The notes below the pieces were generated by a model, which searched no databases, had not been told where the DNA came from, and was given only the letters and a program-made list of their open reading frames with translations. DNA of 49,220 bases, taken from positions 1 through 49,220 of the forward strand of contig SVEB01000024.1 in the NCBI GenBank assembly GCA_015057635.1. The letters run 5' to 3'. Positions within the stretch are counted from its first letter, which is position 1; every line of letters starts with the position of its first letter. Source of the DNA: Lachnospiraceae bacterium (GTDB lineage Bacteria > Bacillota > Clostridia > Lachnospirales > Lachnospiraceae). Made by a program: the position numbers and the translations under genes. Positions 1 through 8,798 of the stretch are shown here, piece after piece.

Positions 1-1198
1 CTGGTTTCTTCTTAACAAGTGGAGAAATCTCGATTGGATGATCCATAACGAATGTAGGCTGAACTAAATGTTCTTCTACGAATTCTTCGAAGAAAAGGTT
101 TAAGATATCACCCTTCTTATGTCTTGCTTCGAATGCAACATGCTTTTCTTTTGCGATCGCTTTTGCTTCTTCTTCTGTCTTGATTTCGTTAAAGTCAACA
201 CCTGTGTACTTCTTAACCGCATCTACCATTGTGATACGTTCGAAAGGCTTGCTTAAGTCGATTTCTACGCCATCGTAAGAGATTGTTGTTGTTCCAAGTA
301 CGTTAGTAGCTACGGTACGGAATAATTCTTCTGTTAAATCCATCATGCCGTGGTAGTCTGTGTATGCCTGGTATAACTCTAATAAAGTGAATTCCGGATT
401 ATGACGAACGGAAAGACCTTCGTTACGGAATACTCGGCCGATTTCGTATACACGTTCAAGGCCGCCTACTAATAATCTCTTTAAGTATAATTCAAGAGAG
501 ATTCTAAGATTTAAGTCTTCATCTAAAGAATTGTGGTGAGTAGTAAATGGTCTTGCTGCTGCACCACCTGCATTCTTTGTAAGAACCGGAGTCTCTACTT
601 CGATGAAATCTCTGTCATCTAAGTATTTACGGATTTCACGGATGATTAAAGAACGTTTGATGAATGTATCACGAACATCCTGATTCATCATTAAATCAAC
701 GTATCTCTGACGGTATCTTGTGTCTGTATCTGTAAGGCCATGATACTTTTCAGGAAGAACCTGAAGACACTTGGATAATAAAACTACTTCATGTGCACGA
801 ATAGAGATTTCACCAGTATGAGTTTCAAATACTTCACCCTTTACGCCTACGATATCACCGATATCAAGCTTTTTAAATGCTTTGTATTCTTCTTCTCCTA
901 ATACGTCTCTCTGTACGTAAGACTGGATGTTTCCAAGCTTATCCTGTACATTCATGAAGGATGCTTTACCCATTACACGCTTTGTCATGATTCTGCCGGC
1001 GATGGATACTTCCTTACCATTGAATTTTTCAAAGTCGCCTTTAATATCAGTTGTATGATTGGAAACATCATATTTCATGATCTGGAATGGATCTTTTCCT
1101 GCTGCCTGCAGTTCTGCTAACTTTTCTCTTTTTACTTTGATCAGCTGATTTACGTCTGGCTCATTGCCATTGTTTTTTACATTCTTTTCTTCTGCCAC
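1..1198 (-). CDS. lysS: Lysyl-tRNA synthetase, class II (C-terminus outside window)
   Basis: This enzyme charges tRNA-Lys with lysine in the cytosol. About 399 codons are present and the C-terminal part lies beyond the left edge. Reading from the start I see an N-terminal OB-fold anticodon-binding domain ([14 protein letters not shown]...), then class II core motifs, including the motif 2 arginine region [21 protein letters not shown] chose the GTG start at 1198 because AGAAAGG lies 9 nt upstream; the in-frame ATG at 1207 directly abuts that site and leaves no spacing. It lies 116 bp downstream of greA on the same strand with no terminator with a T-tract between them, so the two are probably co-transcribed, an arrangement common in Firmicutes. 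Confidence 0.96.
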   Translation of the reverse strand, partial: MAEEKNVKNNGNEPDVNQLIKVKREKLAELQAAGKDPFQIMKYDVSNHTTDIKGDFEKFNGKEVSIAGRIMTKRVMGKASFMNVQDKLGNIQSYVQRDVLGEEEYKAFKKLDIGDIVGVKGEVFETHTGEISIRAHEVVLLSKCLQVLPEKYHGLTDTDTRYRQRYVDLMMNQDVRDTFIKRSLIIREIRKYLDDRDFIEVETPVLTKNAGGAAARPFTTHHNSLDEDLNLRISLELYLKRLLVGGLERVYEIGRVFRNEGLSVRHNPEFTLLELYQAYTDYHGMMDLTEELFRTVATNVLGTTTISYDGVEIDLSKPFERITMVDAVKKYTGVDFNEIKTEEEAKAIAKEKHVAFEARHKKGDILNLFFEEFVEEHLVQPTFVMDHPIEISPLVKKKP

Positions 1199-1228
1199 TT
1201 TTATCATCCTTTCTCTATCCTCTTTTCA

Positions 1229-1296
1229 CTTCTGCACCGCTTTTTTTGCAAGCAGAAGATGGCGACCCATCTTATATTTGTAAAGATACGGTCGCC
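1229..1296 (-). other. Tandem hairpins in the greA-lysS spacer
   Basis: Two adjacent inverted repeats fill most of the spacer. One has arms CTTCTGC (1229-1235) and GCAGAAG (1252-1258). The other has arms GGCGACC (1261-1267) and GGTCGCC (1290-1296), extended inward by ATCTT/AAGAT. Neither is followed by a clear T-tract on the minus strand, so I read them as mRNA structures (processing, stability or partial attenuation) rather than as a full terminator. Confidence 0.55.
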
Positions 1297-1314
1297 ACGG
1301 ATAATCTTCCTTGA

Positions 1315-1797
1315 TTAATTTGATTTCTGGATTTCAAGAATCTTATATTTAATAATACCTGAATGTGTATCTACTTCAATCACATCACCTTTTTTCGCAC
1401 CGATTAAGGCTTTTCCAACAGGTGATTCATTTGAGATTTTACCTTTTAAACTGTTTGCTTCTGTAGAACCAACAATCTTATATTCAAGCTCATCGTCATA
1501 TTCCATATCAAGTATTCTGACCATACATCCGATATTGATGGCGTCAACATCTACTTCATCTTCTACAACTACTTCAGCATTCTTAAGAATCTTATCAATT
1601 TCTTCAATTCTAGCCTCGATATCTCTCTGCTCATCCTTGGCTGCATCGTATTCAGCATTTTCGGATAAATCGCCTTGTTCTCTGGCTTCTTTAATTTTTT
1701 GAGCTACCTGTTTTCTTTTATTAACCTTTAATTCCTGTAATTCGTCTTCTAACTGTCTAAGTCCTTCATAGGTCAAAATATTCTTCTTTTCTGCCAT
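1315..1797 (-). CDS. greA: Transcription elongation factor GreA
   Basis: GreA enters the secondary channel of RNA polymerase and stimulates cleavage of backtracked transcripts. The 160-residue length is typical. The N-terminal coiled-coil hairpin (about residues 1-75) carries the acidic tip in DLSENAEYDAAKDEQ, and the C-terminal FKBP-like domain contains ISNESPVGKALIGAKKGD. The ATG start has GGAAGGG upstream. It heads a two-gene unit with lysS behind a near-consensus promoter (1892-1920). Confidence 0.97.
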   Translation of the reverse strand: MAEKKNILTYEGLRQLEDELQELKVNKRKQVAQKIKEAREQGDLSENAEYDAAKDEQRDIEARIEEIDKILKNAEVVVEDEVDVDAINIGCMVRILDMEYDDELEYKIVGSTEANSLKGKISNESPVGKALIGAKKGDVIEVDTHSGIIKYKILEIQKSN

Positions 1798-1867
1798 TGA
1801 AATACCCTTCCTCCATAAATACTATTCTCTTGTAAACATATGCAGACATTCATATAAGCATATCTTT

Positions 1868-1920
1868 CGATATAATATCAATATTCAAAGTATTATATCG
1901 TATCATCCCGAACTTGTCAA
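1868..1920 (-). promoter_or_regulatory. greA-lysS promoter with overlapping palindrome
   Basis: On the minus strand, TTGACA (1915-1920), a 17-bp spacer and TATAAT (1892-1897) form a consensus sigma-A promoter about 95 bp before greA. A perfect 10-bp inverted repeat (CGATATAATA at 1868-1877, TATTATATCG at 1891-1900) covers the -10 element and start region. It could be an operator or a hairpin at the 5' end of the mRNA. Promoter certainty is high; the meaning of the palindrome is inferred. Confidence 0.8.
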
Positions 1921-1954
1921 CAATAGGCAGATGATATTTGATATAAATATATGT

Positions 1955-2007
1955 TTGATACAGAAATCCATTCCTGATATTTTGTCTGATGGATATGGCG
2001 GTATCAA
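1955..2007. other. Inverted repeat in the greA-nifJ intergenic region
   Basis: Arms TTGATAC (1955-1961) and GTATCAA (2001-2007) enclose a second pair, ATCCAT (1966-1971) and ATGGAT (1989-1994). It lies between the divergent greA and nifJ transcription units. Function unknown; it could be an operator or part of an RNA. The rest of the 677-bp gap is AT-rich and holds the regulatory sites listed separately; I see no gene in it. Confidence 0.4.
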
Positions 2008-2275
2008 TAGTATATCGAAATGTTTTTCATTCATTCATCATTTCAATTGATTTTTTTCATATTAAAGAGTATATTTCCCAAAAAACCGTATAAATTAACT
2101 ATGTTTCTATTTATAATAGGTAACCACCTAAAACTACCATCAACATAGTATCCATTTGTATTTTGGTCACTTCCCAAAAAACAGATGGGAGATGGTGATG
2201 CCTAGCTTGATTATTCCCGTTTTTTCTAATATATGTACAAATGCCCCAGTTTGTTTTTGGAAATCTGTCGGTTCT

Positions 2276-2315
2276 TTGTTAAAAAAGTAACATTCTTTCC
2301 TCAAAAACTTAACAA
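2276..2315 (+). promoter_or_regulatory. Rex-like operator upstream of nifJ
   Basis: TTGTTAA-AAAA-GTAACAT (2276-2293) matches the clostridial Rex operator pattern TTGTTAANNNNTTAACAA at all but two positions, and a further half-site TTAACAA follows at 2309-2315. Rex is an NADH/NAD+-sensing repressor that controls fermentation genes in Firmicutes. A site ahead of pyruvate:ferredoxin oxidoreductase fits that role. The match is seen; binding is inferred. Confidence 0.5.
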
Positions 2316-2381
2316 AACGACATTTTTTTGTCTTATATTACAAAAAATGCTTTACTATTTTGTTGAATAGTGGTACTGTTT

Positions 2382-2411
2382 TTGCTAGGTATTTTTATAC
2401 TACATTATAAA
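2382..2411 (+). promoter_or_regulatory. Candidate nifJ promoter
   Basis: TTGCTA (2382-2387), an 18-bp spacer and TATAAA (2406-2411) lie about 65 bp before the nifJ start and about 90 bp downstream of the Rex-like site. Both hexamers deviate from consensus, so other placements in this T-rich stretch are possible. Confidence 0.4.
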
Positions 2412-2474
2412 TAAAGGTATTTGCGACAATTTAAAAGTGCCCGCAAAGCCACTCTTTAAGGAGGATATTTTTAC

Positions 2475-5400
2475 ATGGCTAGAAAAATGAAAACCATGGA
2501 TGGTAACACTGCTGCAGCTCACGTGTCTTATGCATTCACTGACGTAGCAGCGATCTATCCAATTACACCATCTTCTCCAATGGCAGACTACACAGATATG
2601 TGGGCTACACAGGGAAGAAAAAACATCTTCGGACACGAAGTAATGCTTTCCGAAATGCAGTCTGAAGCAGGTGCAGCTGGTGCTGTACACGGTTCCTTAC
2701 AGGCTGGTGCTTTAACAGCAACTTACACCGCTTCTCAAGGTTTATTATTAATGATCCCAAATATGTACAAGATCGCTGGTGAATTATTACCAGGCGTTAT
2801 CAATGTTACAGCTCGTGCTTTAGCAAGCCACGCATTATCAATCTTTGGTGATCACTCCGATATTTATGCTGCTCGTCAGACAGGTTTTGCAATGTTATGT
2901 AGCGGCAATGTTCAGGAAACTATGGATTTAGGTGCCGTTGCTCACTTAACAGCAATCGAAGGAAGAGTTCCTTTCATGCACTTCTTCGATGGTTTCAGAA
3001 CATCTCATGAAATTCAGAAGATTGAAATCTGGGATTATGAAGATTTAAAAGAAATGACTAATATGGACGCAGTTGATGCATTCCGTAGAAGAGCTTTAAA
3101 TCCAGAACACCCAGTTCAGAGAGGTACTGCTCAGAACCCTGATATCTTCTTCCAGGCTCGTGAAGCATGTAACCCATACTACGATGCTGTTCCTGAATTA
3201 ACACAGCAGTATATGGATAAAGTAAATGCTAAGATCGGTACAGACTACAAATTATTCAACTACTACGGTGCAGCTGATGCGGAACACGTAATCATCGCTA
3301 TGGGTTCTGTATGTGATACAATCGAAGAAACAATCGATCACATGAACGCTGGTGGCGCTAAAGTTGGTTTAGTAAAAGTTCGTCTTTACAGACCATTCTC
3401 AGCAAAACACTTAATCGAAGCACTTCCTGAAACTGTTAAGCAGATCTCTGTTCTTGACAGAACAAAAGAACCAGGTGCGCTTGGTGAGCCATTATACCTT
3501 GATGTATTAGCAGCTCTTAAAGATTCTAAATTCAATGACGTTCCTGTATACACAGGTCGTTACGGCTTAGGTTCTAAAGATACAACTCCTGCTCAGATCA
3601 TCGCAGTATATAACAACACAGAAAAGAAGAAATTCACAATCGGTATCAACGATGACGTGACAAATCTTTCTCTTGAATTAAAAGAAAATCCAGATACAGC
3701 AGACAAAGGAACTACATCTTGTAAGTTCTGGGGTCTTGGTGCAGATGGTACTGTAGGTGCGAATAAGAACTCCATTAAGATCATTGGTGATCATACTGAT
3801 AAGTACGCTCAGGCATACTTCGATTATGACTCCAAGAAATCCGGTGGTGTTACAATCTCCCACTTACGTTTCGGCGATAATAAGATCAAATCCACTTACC
3901 TAATCAATAAAGCGGATTTCGTAGCATGTCATATGCCATCTTATATCAGAAAATACAACATGGTTCAGGACTTAAAGGATGGCGGTACATTCTTACTCAA
4001 CTGCTCCTGGGGTATGGAAGAAATCGAAAAACACTTACCAGGTCAGGTAAAACGTTATATGGCAGAACACAACATTAAGTTCTACACAATTGACGGTATT
4101 AAGATCGGTAAGGAAGTTGGACTTGGTGGACGTATCAATACAATCCTTCAGTCTGCATTCTTCAAATTAGCAAACATCATTCCAATCGAAGATGCTGTTA
4201 AATATATGAAAGATGCTGCTACTGCTTCTTATTCCAAGAAGGGTGATGATGTCGTTAAGATGAATCACGAAGCAATCGATCGTGGTGTAAACGGCGTTGT
4301 TGAAATCAAGATTCCTGCAGAATGGGCAAATGCTACAGATGAAAACTTATCCGTAAGCTACTCTAATGGCGATCCAGATGTTCTTAAGTATGTAAATACT
4401 GTTCAGAACGCAATCAACGCTCAGGAAGGTAACTCTCTTCCAGTATCTGCATTCTTAGATTATGTAGACGGTACTTCTCCACTTGGAACTGCTGCATACG
4501 AAAAACGCGGTATCGCAATCGACGTTCCAGTATGGAAGCCAGAAGTATGTATCCAGTGTAACCTTTGTTCTTATGTATGTCCTCACGCTGTAATCCGTCC
4601 AGTTTCCATGGATGCAGAACAGGCTGCTAACGCTCCTGAAGGCGCTAAGATGACAGACATGAAACAGGTTGAAGGCAAGAAATTCGCAATCTCTATCTCC
4701 GTACTTGACTGTACAGGATGTGGATCTTGTGTAACTGTATGTCCTGATATCAAGGGTAACAAAGCCCTTAGCATGACAAGCCTTGACTCTGAATTAGATG
4801 CTCAGAAGATGTTCGACTATGGTGTAACTTTAGATACTCCTGTTGAAGTTCTTGAAAAATTCAAAGAAACTACAGTTAAAGGTTCTCAGTTCAAACAGCC
4901 ATTACTTGAGTTCTCCGGAGCTTGTGCTGGTTGTGGTGAAACACCTTACGCTAAATTAATCACACAGTTATTCGGTGACAGAATGTATATTGCAAATGCA
5001 ACTGGATGTTCTTCTATCTGGGGTGGTTCTTCACCTTCTACACCATACACTGTAAACAAAGATGGTAAGGGTCCAGCTTGGGCAAACTCCTTATTCGAAG
5101 ACAATGCAGAATTTGGTTTCGGTATGATGTTAGCTCAGAAAGCTCTTAGAAAACGTTTAGTTCACTCTGCTGAAAATCTTTTAGAAGTTGCAGAAAACGA
5201 AGAAGTTAAATCTGCACTGAAAGAATATTTAGATACACAGAACTCTTCTACTGCAAATGCATGTGCATCTCATAAATTAATCAAAGCATTAGAAGCTTGC
5301 AACTGTGATAACGAAGACCGTGCTAACATCTTAAACAACAAAGATTTCTTAGCTAAGAAATCTCAGTGGATCTTCGGTGGTGATGGCTGGGCATACGACA

Positions 5401-6005
5401 TCGGCTTCGGCGGTGTTGACCACGTTCTTGCTTCCGGACAGGATGTAAACATCATGGTATTCGATACAGAAGTTTACTCTAACACAGGTGGTCAGTCTTC
5501 TAAATCTACACCAATCGGCGCGATCGCACAGTTCGCTGCTGCTGGTAAAGAAGTGAAGAAGAAAGACTTAGCTGCAATTGCTATGAGCTATGGTTACGTT
5601 TACGTAGCACAGATCGCTCAGGGTGCTGATTACAACCAGTGTATCAAAGCGATCACAGAAGCGGAAGCTTACCCAGGTCCATCCTTAATCATCGCTTATG
5701 CTCCATGTATCGCACATGGTATCAAGGGCGGCTTAAAGGGTGCTCAGACTGAAGAAAAACGTGCAGTTGAAGCTGGTTACTGGCACTTATTCCGCCACAA
5801 CCCAATGCTTGCGGCAGAAGGAAAGAATCCATTCATCTTAGATTCCAAGGCTCCTAAGGCATCCTTCCAGGAATTCATCCAGAATGAAGTTCGTTACAAC
5901 AGACTTTCCAGATCTAATCCAGAAAGAGCTGCTGAATTATTCGCTAAGGCTGAAAAAGATGCTATGGCGAAGTACGAAAGACTTGTTGAAATGGCTTCTA
6001 AATAG
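2475..6005 (+). CDS. nifJ: Pyruvate:ferredoxin (flavodoxin) oxidoreductase
   Basis: PFOR converts pyruvate, CoA and oxidised ferredoxin to acetyl-CoA, CO2 and reduced ferredoxin, the central step of clostridial fermentation. The 1,176 residues match the one-chain homodimeric type. Domain I carries YPITPSSPMAD near the N-terminus. Two [4Fe-4S] motifs, CIQCNLCSYVCP (about residue 692) and CTGCGSCVTVCP (about 747), form the ferredoxin domain. CAGCGETPY (about 816) and the thiamine-diphosphate region GDGWAYDIGFGG ... YSNTGGQ lie in the C-terminal half. AAGGAGG stands 9 nt before the ATG. Codon choice is strongly biased, as expected of an abundant protein. It is transcribed alone and ends at a strong terminator. 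Confidence 0.98.
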   Translation: MARKMKTMDGNTAAAHVSYAFTDVAAIYPITPSSPMADYTDMWATQGRKNIFGHEVMLSEMQSEAGAAGAVHGSLQAGALTATYTASQGLLLMIPNMYKIAGELLPGVINVTARALASHALSIFGDHSDIYAARQTGFAMLCSGNVQETMDLGAVAHLTAIEGRVPFMHFFDGFRTSHEIQKIEIWDYEDLKEMTNMDAVDAFRRRALNPEHPVQRGTAQNPDIFFQAREACNPYYDAVPELTQQYMDKVNAKIGTDYKLFNYYGAADAEHVIIAMGSVCDTIEETIDHMNAGGAKVGLVKVRLYRPFSAKHLIEALPETVKQISVLDRTKEPGALGEPLYLDVLAALKDSKFNDVPVYTGRYGLGSKDTTPAQIIAVYNNTEKKKFTIGINDDVTNLSLELKENPDTADKGTTSCKFWGLGADGTVGANKNSIKIIGDHTDKYAQAYFDYDSKKSGGVTISHLRFGDNKIKSTYLINKADFVACHMPSYIRKYNMVQDLKDGGTFLLNCSWGMEEIEKHLPGQVKRYMAEHNIKFYTIDGIKIGKEVGLGGRINTILQSAFFKLANIIPIEDAVKYMKDAATASYSKKGDDVVKMNHEAIDRGVNGVVEIKIPAEWANATDENLSVSYSNGDPDVLKYVNTVQNAINAQEGNSLPVSAFLDYVDGTSPLGTAAYEKRGIAIDVPVWKPEVCIQCNLCSYVCPHAVIRPVSMDAEQAANAPEGAKMTDMKQVEGKKFAISISVLDCTGCGSCVTVCPDIKGNKALSMTSLDSELDAQKMFDYGVTLDTPVEVLEKFKETTVKGSQFKQPLLEFSGACAGCGETPYAKLITQLFGDRMYIANATGCSSIWGGSSPSTPYTVNKDGKGPAWANSLFEDNAEFGFGMMLAQKALRKRLVHSAENLLEVAENEEVKSALKEYLDTQNSSTANACASHKLIKALEACNCDNEDRANILNNKDFLAKKSQWIFGGDGWAYDIGFGGVDHVLASGQDVNIMVFDTEVYSNTGGQSSKSTPIGAIAQFAAAGKEVKKKDLAAIAMSYGYVYVAQIAQGADYNQCIKAITEAEAYPGPSLIIAYAPCIAHGIKGGLKGAQTEEKRAVEAGYWHLFRHNPMLAAEGKNPFILDSKAPKASFQEFIQNEVRYNRLSRSNPERAAELFAKAEKDAMAKYERLVEMASK

Positions 6006-6066
6006 TCATTTGACAATCTATTATAGATTTTCTCTGCTTTGCACGGCAGAAGAAGTATAAGGAATT

Positions 6067-6148
6067 CCAAAGAAATGGTGACTGCGCCACCATTTCCTTG
6101 GCTTCCAGTGCAAAAAAAGAAGCATGTCAGTCCCATGCTTCTTTTTTT
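6067..6148. terminator. Bidirectional terminator between nifJ and the M3 peptidase gene
   Basis: A first hairpin (GAAATGGTG/CACCATTTC, 6072-6096) is followed by a strong intrinsic terminator: stem GAAGCATG (6119-6126), loop TCAGTCC, stem CATGCTTC (6134-6141), T7. The stem is preceded by A7, so it also works as a terminator for minus-strand transcripts from the convergent peptidase gene. Confidence 0.9.
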
Positions 6149-6267
6149 ATTGCTTTTAAAGCGTCTTTTCCTTCCGGCCATAGCAAGTATCCAAATACGA
6201 TCATGTCTAATGTATCAAACAGCCTGTCTTTCAATTCCATGAACACAGGCTGTCTTTCTTAGCATTA

Positions 6268-8028
6268 CTATGCTGCCGGAATCTCGATTTCTCTTCCAAG
6301 CAGATTTTCCATATAGGTCTCAATGCCTTCACTAATTCCTTTAATTGTATTTTCTTCAAATGGACTTCCGAATCCTGCTTCCTTTAACGTAGTTAAGAAA
6401 CCGTCTTTTGTCCCAAAGCTTAATAACTTTAAGTAATTGTCCGCTGCGCCTCTCCAGTCAGAAACAGACTGTTCAAAGATCTCAAGTGCAGGAACTAATG
6501 ATGTTGCATAGCTGATATAGTATAATGGGGACTGGAATGTATGTGTGATATTTACCCATGATGTCAGTTCCGTAACCCCTTCTGTTTTTGTTGCAAGACC
6601 GTATTCACACGCAAGGTTGTAATAAAGTTTATTTAGTTCACTTACGCTCTTTACATTGTTTGCATATACATACTGCTGAAACTCATCCTCCATACATCCC
6701 TGAAGAAGGATCTGTAAAAACAGGGTAAGCTGGTATTTCTGAAGAGACTTTGCATTACTTCCAAATACCTGCTTATAATATGGCATAAATAATAATTCAA
6801 ATCCCTGAGAATGGATTTCCATCAGGTCTAAATTGACTGCTAAATCATTCCCATGTACATAATAAGAATTAAAATGGCCAAACTCATGAACTGCAGTAGA
6901 AACATCAATGTATAATCCGGTTCTTGATAAGCTTACAAATGCTTCCTTATAGGAAGGTAGGTATGTAGTATAACTTAAGTTTGCTTTCGTGCTGCTGAAA
7001 TTGTAATCCATTAGATTGTATTTTAACATATACTGAAATGCTTTCAAACTATCACCGGAAACATCACGTAAGAAACGTCTGACTGTAGGAAAAGCCTTCT
7101 GTAGATCATTTGTCTGTGTTGTCTGTACGGTCGCAACATCCTCTGTCGTTAAAGAGGCAGCCAGTTCTTCATATAATGGTTTGATATATTTTTTTACATA
7201 ATCATGCATCTTCTTTGCTTCTTCTGCTGTATAGTCCCTTCCAAATGCCTGATACGCATACTCGGAGTAATTGGATACACCGGCTTCTTTTGCAATTGCC
7301 TTTCTTACTTTTACTAACTGCAAGTAAACTTCTCCGGCATTCTTATTTACTGCTTCATTATAAAGAGTATAATATTTGCTAGCTTCTTCTGCTGATAAGT
7401 CTGCGTTTGAAAGAATATCGTTCCCGGTCATCTGTGTACCATTTACATCCACTGTTGTACTATTCATAACAACGAGATACTGTCTGGAAAGCTCCTGTTC
7501 TTTTGCACTTAAGTCCACAAGCTTGTCTGTCAGCTTGTCTGCACTTGCATAGATTGCTTCTACCGCTTCATTTCCCCAGCGAATCTTTGGCATCCATCCA
7601 AACTTCGAATCTAATAATGCAACTGCTGTTTCATTCATTTTCACCTGTAATTGTGATACCATTACCGTAAGTGCATACATCTCAGTTGCATTGTCTGCAT
7701 TTGTTACATCCTGATAGTTGTAAATGTTAAGAAGACGATACATTGTCATCACATCTTCAAAGCTGTCATTTACAGAGTCCATCTGATTTAGAAGCTTTCT
7801 CATCTCACCCTTTGTCTTTACGGATGGTAGCGCTTTATCAACTGCCTCGAGTGTCGCCATCATTCCCTCGATATCCGGAGTAGTATACTTCATATCCTCA
7901 AACTTAGTGGTTCCATGCTCTGTGGCAGTACTTGTGGCACCTGTTGCCGCATTTACTGTCGTGGATGGTGCCGCAACACCGAATGCCATCAACAACGCTA
8001 ACGCCATTGCTATCATTCTCTTTTTCAT
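6268..8028 (-). CDS. Secreted M3-family oligoendopeptidase (PepF-like)
   Basis: A zinc metallopeptidase of the thimet/oligoendopeptidase F group, which cuts short peptides. The zinc site HEFGH is at about residue 380, in STAVHEFGHFNSYYVHGN, with the usual downstream helix (DLMEIHSQGFELLF). The 586-residue length fits PepF. Unusually for this family it opens with a clear signal peptide (MKKRMIAMALALLMAFGVAAPS...), so it probably acts outside the cell or anchored at the envelope. AGGAGG precedes the ATG, and a -10-like TATAAT lies at 8087-8092. It is monocistronic and convergent with nifJ. Substrate is unknown; a nutritional role or signal-peptide degradation are both possible. Confidence 0.88.
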   Translation of the reverse strand: MKKRMIAMALALLMAFGVAAPSTTVNAATGATSTATEHGTTKFEDMKYTTPDIEGMMATLEAVDKALPSVKTKGEMRKLLNQMDSVNDSFEDVMTMYRLLNIYNYQDVTNADNATEMYALTVMVSQLQVKMNETAVALLDSKFGWMPKIRWGNEAVEAIYASADKLTDKLVDLSAKEQELSRQYLVVMNSTTVDVNGTQMTGNDILSNADLSAEEASKYYTLYNEAVNKNAGEVYLQLVKVRKAIAKEAGVSNYSEYAYQAFGRDYTAEEAKKMHDYVKKYIKPLYEELAASLTTEDVATVQTTQTNDLQKAFPTVRRFLRDVSGDSLKAFQYMLKYNLMDYNFSSTKANLSYTTYLPSYKEAFVSLSRTGLYIDVSTAVHEFGHFNSYYVHGNDLAVNLDLMEIHSQGFELLFMPYYKQVFGSNAKSLQKYQLTLFLQILLQGCMEDEFQQYVYANNVKSVSELNKLYYNLACEYGLATKTEGVTELTSWVNITHTFQSPLYYISYATSLVPALEIFEQSVSDWRGAADNYLKLLSFGTKDGFLTTLKEAGFGSPFEENTIKGISEGIETYMENLLGREIEIPAA

Positions 8029-8280
8029 ATTTTCCTCCTATTATTGTCCTTTTCCCTTTATGAACTTTTTTCACAAGAATAATTGGATTATAGCATTATT
8101 TTACATAAAAAGGTAGTAGTGTAAGGAAATGTTAAGGATATTTTAATTTAAGGTTGAAAAATGTAATCAAATTCTTATCCTATCGTCAGCACAATGCTAG
8201 CTATCATCAAAAATTTATCGCCCTTTATCCGCATAGAAACTCAAGTCACCTTTCGGATCATAGCTACCCATCTTTAACAT

Positions 8281-8308
8281 AAAAAAAAGACACGTGCACT
8301 CGTGTCTT
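8281..8308 (-). terminator. Terminator of the tRNA-Gln unit
   Basis: On the minus strand, AAGACACG pairs with CGTGTCTT (8301-8308 with 8287-8294) around a 6-nt loop and is followed by a T8 tract. It begins just after the second tRNA-Gln gene. Confidence 0.88.
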
Positions 8309-8313
8309 AAAAG

Positions 8314-8385
8314 CTGGGCTACAAGGATTCGAACCTTGAGATGCTGGAATCAGAATCCAGTGCCTTACCGTTTGGCGATAGCCCA
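8314..8385 (-). tRNA. tRNA-Gln (anticodon CUG), promoter-distal copy
   Basis: A 72-nt cloverleaf: acceptor stem TGGGCTA/TAGCCCA with discriminator G, anticodon stem CTGGA/TCCAG around loop TTCTGAT (anticodon CTG), and a T arm with GGTTCGAATCC. The 3' CCA is not encoded and must be added after transcription. It is identical to the copy at 8449-8520, separated by a 63-bp spacer. Confidence 0.95.
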
Positions 8386-8448
8386 ATATGATGTAACTTT
8401 TTTCAAGCTACGTTGTAATTATATTAAACAAAAAGTTTTAATATAAAG

Positions 8449-8520
8449 CTGGGCTACAAGGATTCGAACCTTGAGATGCTGGAATCAGAATCCAGTGCCT
8501 TACCGTTTGGCGATAGCCCA
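8449..8520 (-). tRNA. tRNA-Gln (anticodon CUG), promoter-proximal copy
   Basis: Same 72-nt sequence as the downstream copy: anticodon CTG within TTCTGAT, TGGGCTA acceptor stem typical of tRNA-Gln, no encoded CCA. Both copies share one promoter (8565-8593) and one terminator (8281-8308), so they form a two-gene tRNA operon reading CAG codons. Confidence 0.95.
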
Positions 8521-8564
8521 ATGCATTTTTATGTCTGCAGTGCTGTGTCTCAACTGCGAATATT

Positions 8565-8593
8565 ATTATAACTCATAAAAAAACATTTTGCAA
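8565..8593 (-). promoter_or_regulatory. tRNA-Gln operon promoter
   Basis: Minus-strand TTGCAA (8588-8593), 17-bp spacer, TATAAT (8565-8570), about 45 bp before the first tRNA. A strong sigma-A match. Confidence 0.8.
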
Positions 8594-8725
8594 GCATTTT
8601 TTTTATTTTTTTTGATTTTTTTTAATTTTATTTGTTTTTTATTATTTTGCTGTAAATTCCTTCTTCTTTCTTCTTTTTCTATACAACTTCTGCCGTTATC
8701 TAACAATGTTTTTCTCTTTTTCTTA

Positions 8726-8772
8726 CCCTGCAGCTGCTTTTCTTCTCCCTTAATCATCGCTCTGCTGCAGGG
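8726..8772. other. Inverted repeat 3' of the CDF transporter gene
   Basis: Perfect 9-bp arms CCCTGCAGC (8726-8734) and GCTGCAGGG (8764-8772) around a 29-nt centre. It lies just past the stop codon of the minus-strand transporter gene. There is no good T-tract on that strand, so it may protect the 3' end or be a weak, possibly Rho-assisted terminator. The neighbouring 8594-8720 stretch is T-rich and holds no gene. Confidence 0.4.
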
Positions 8773-8798
8773 ATTCATTGTCCTGCTATATCTGTATC

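Noticed and set aside
8566-8778. Lysine-rich minus-strand frame of 70 codons next to the tRNA-Gln promoter
   Set aside because: Composed of AAA/AAG codons from a T-rich stretch and overlaps the tRNA promoter; no ribosome site.
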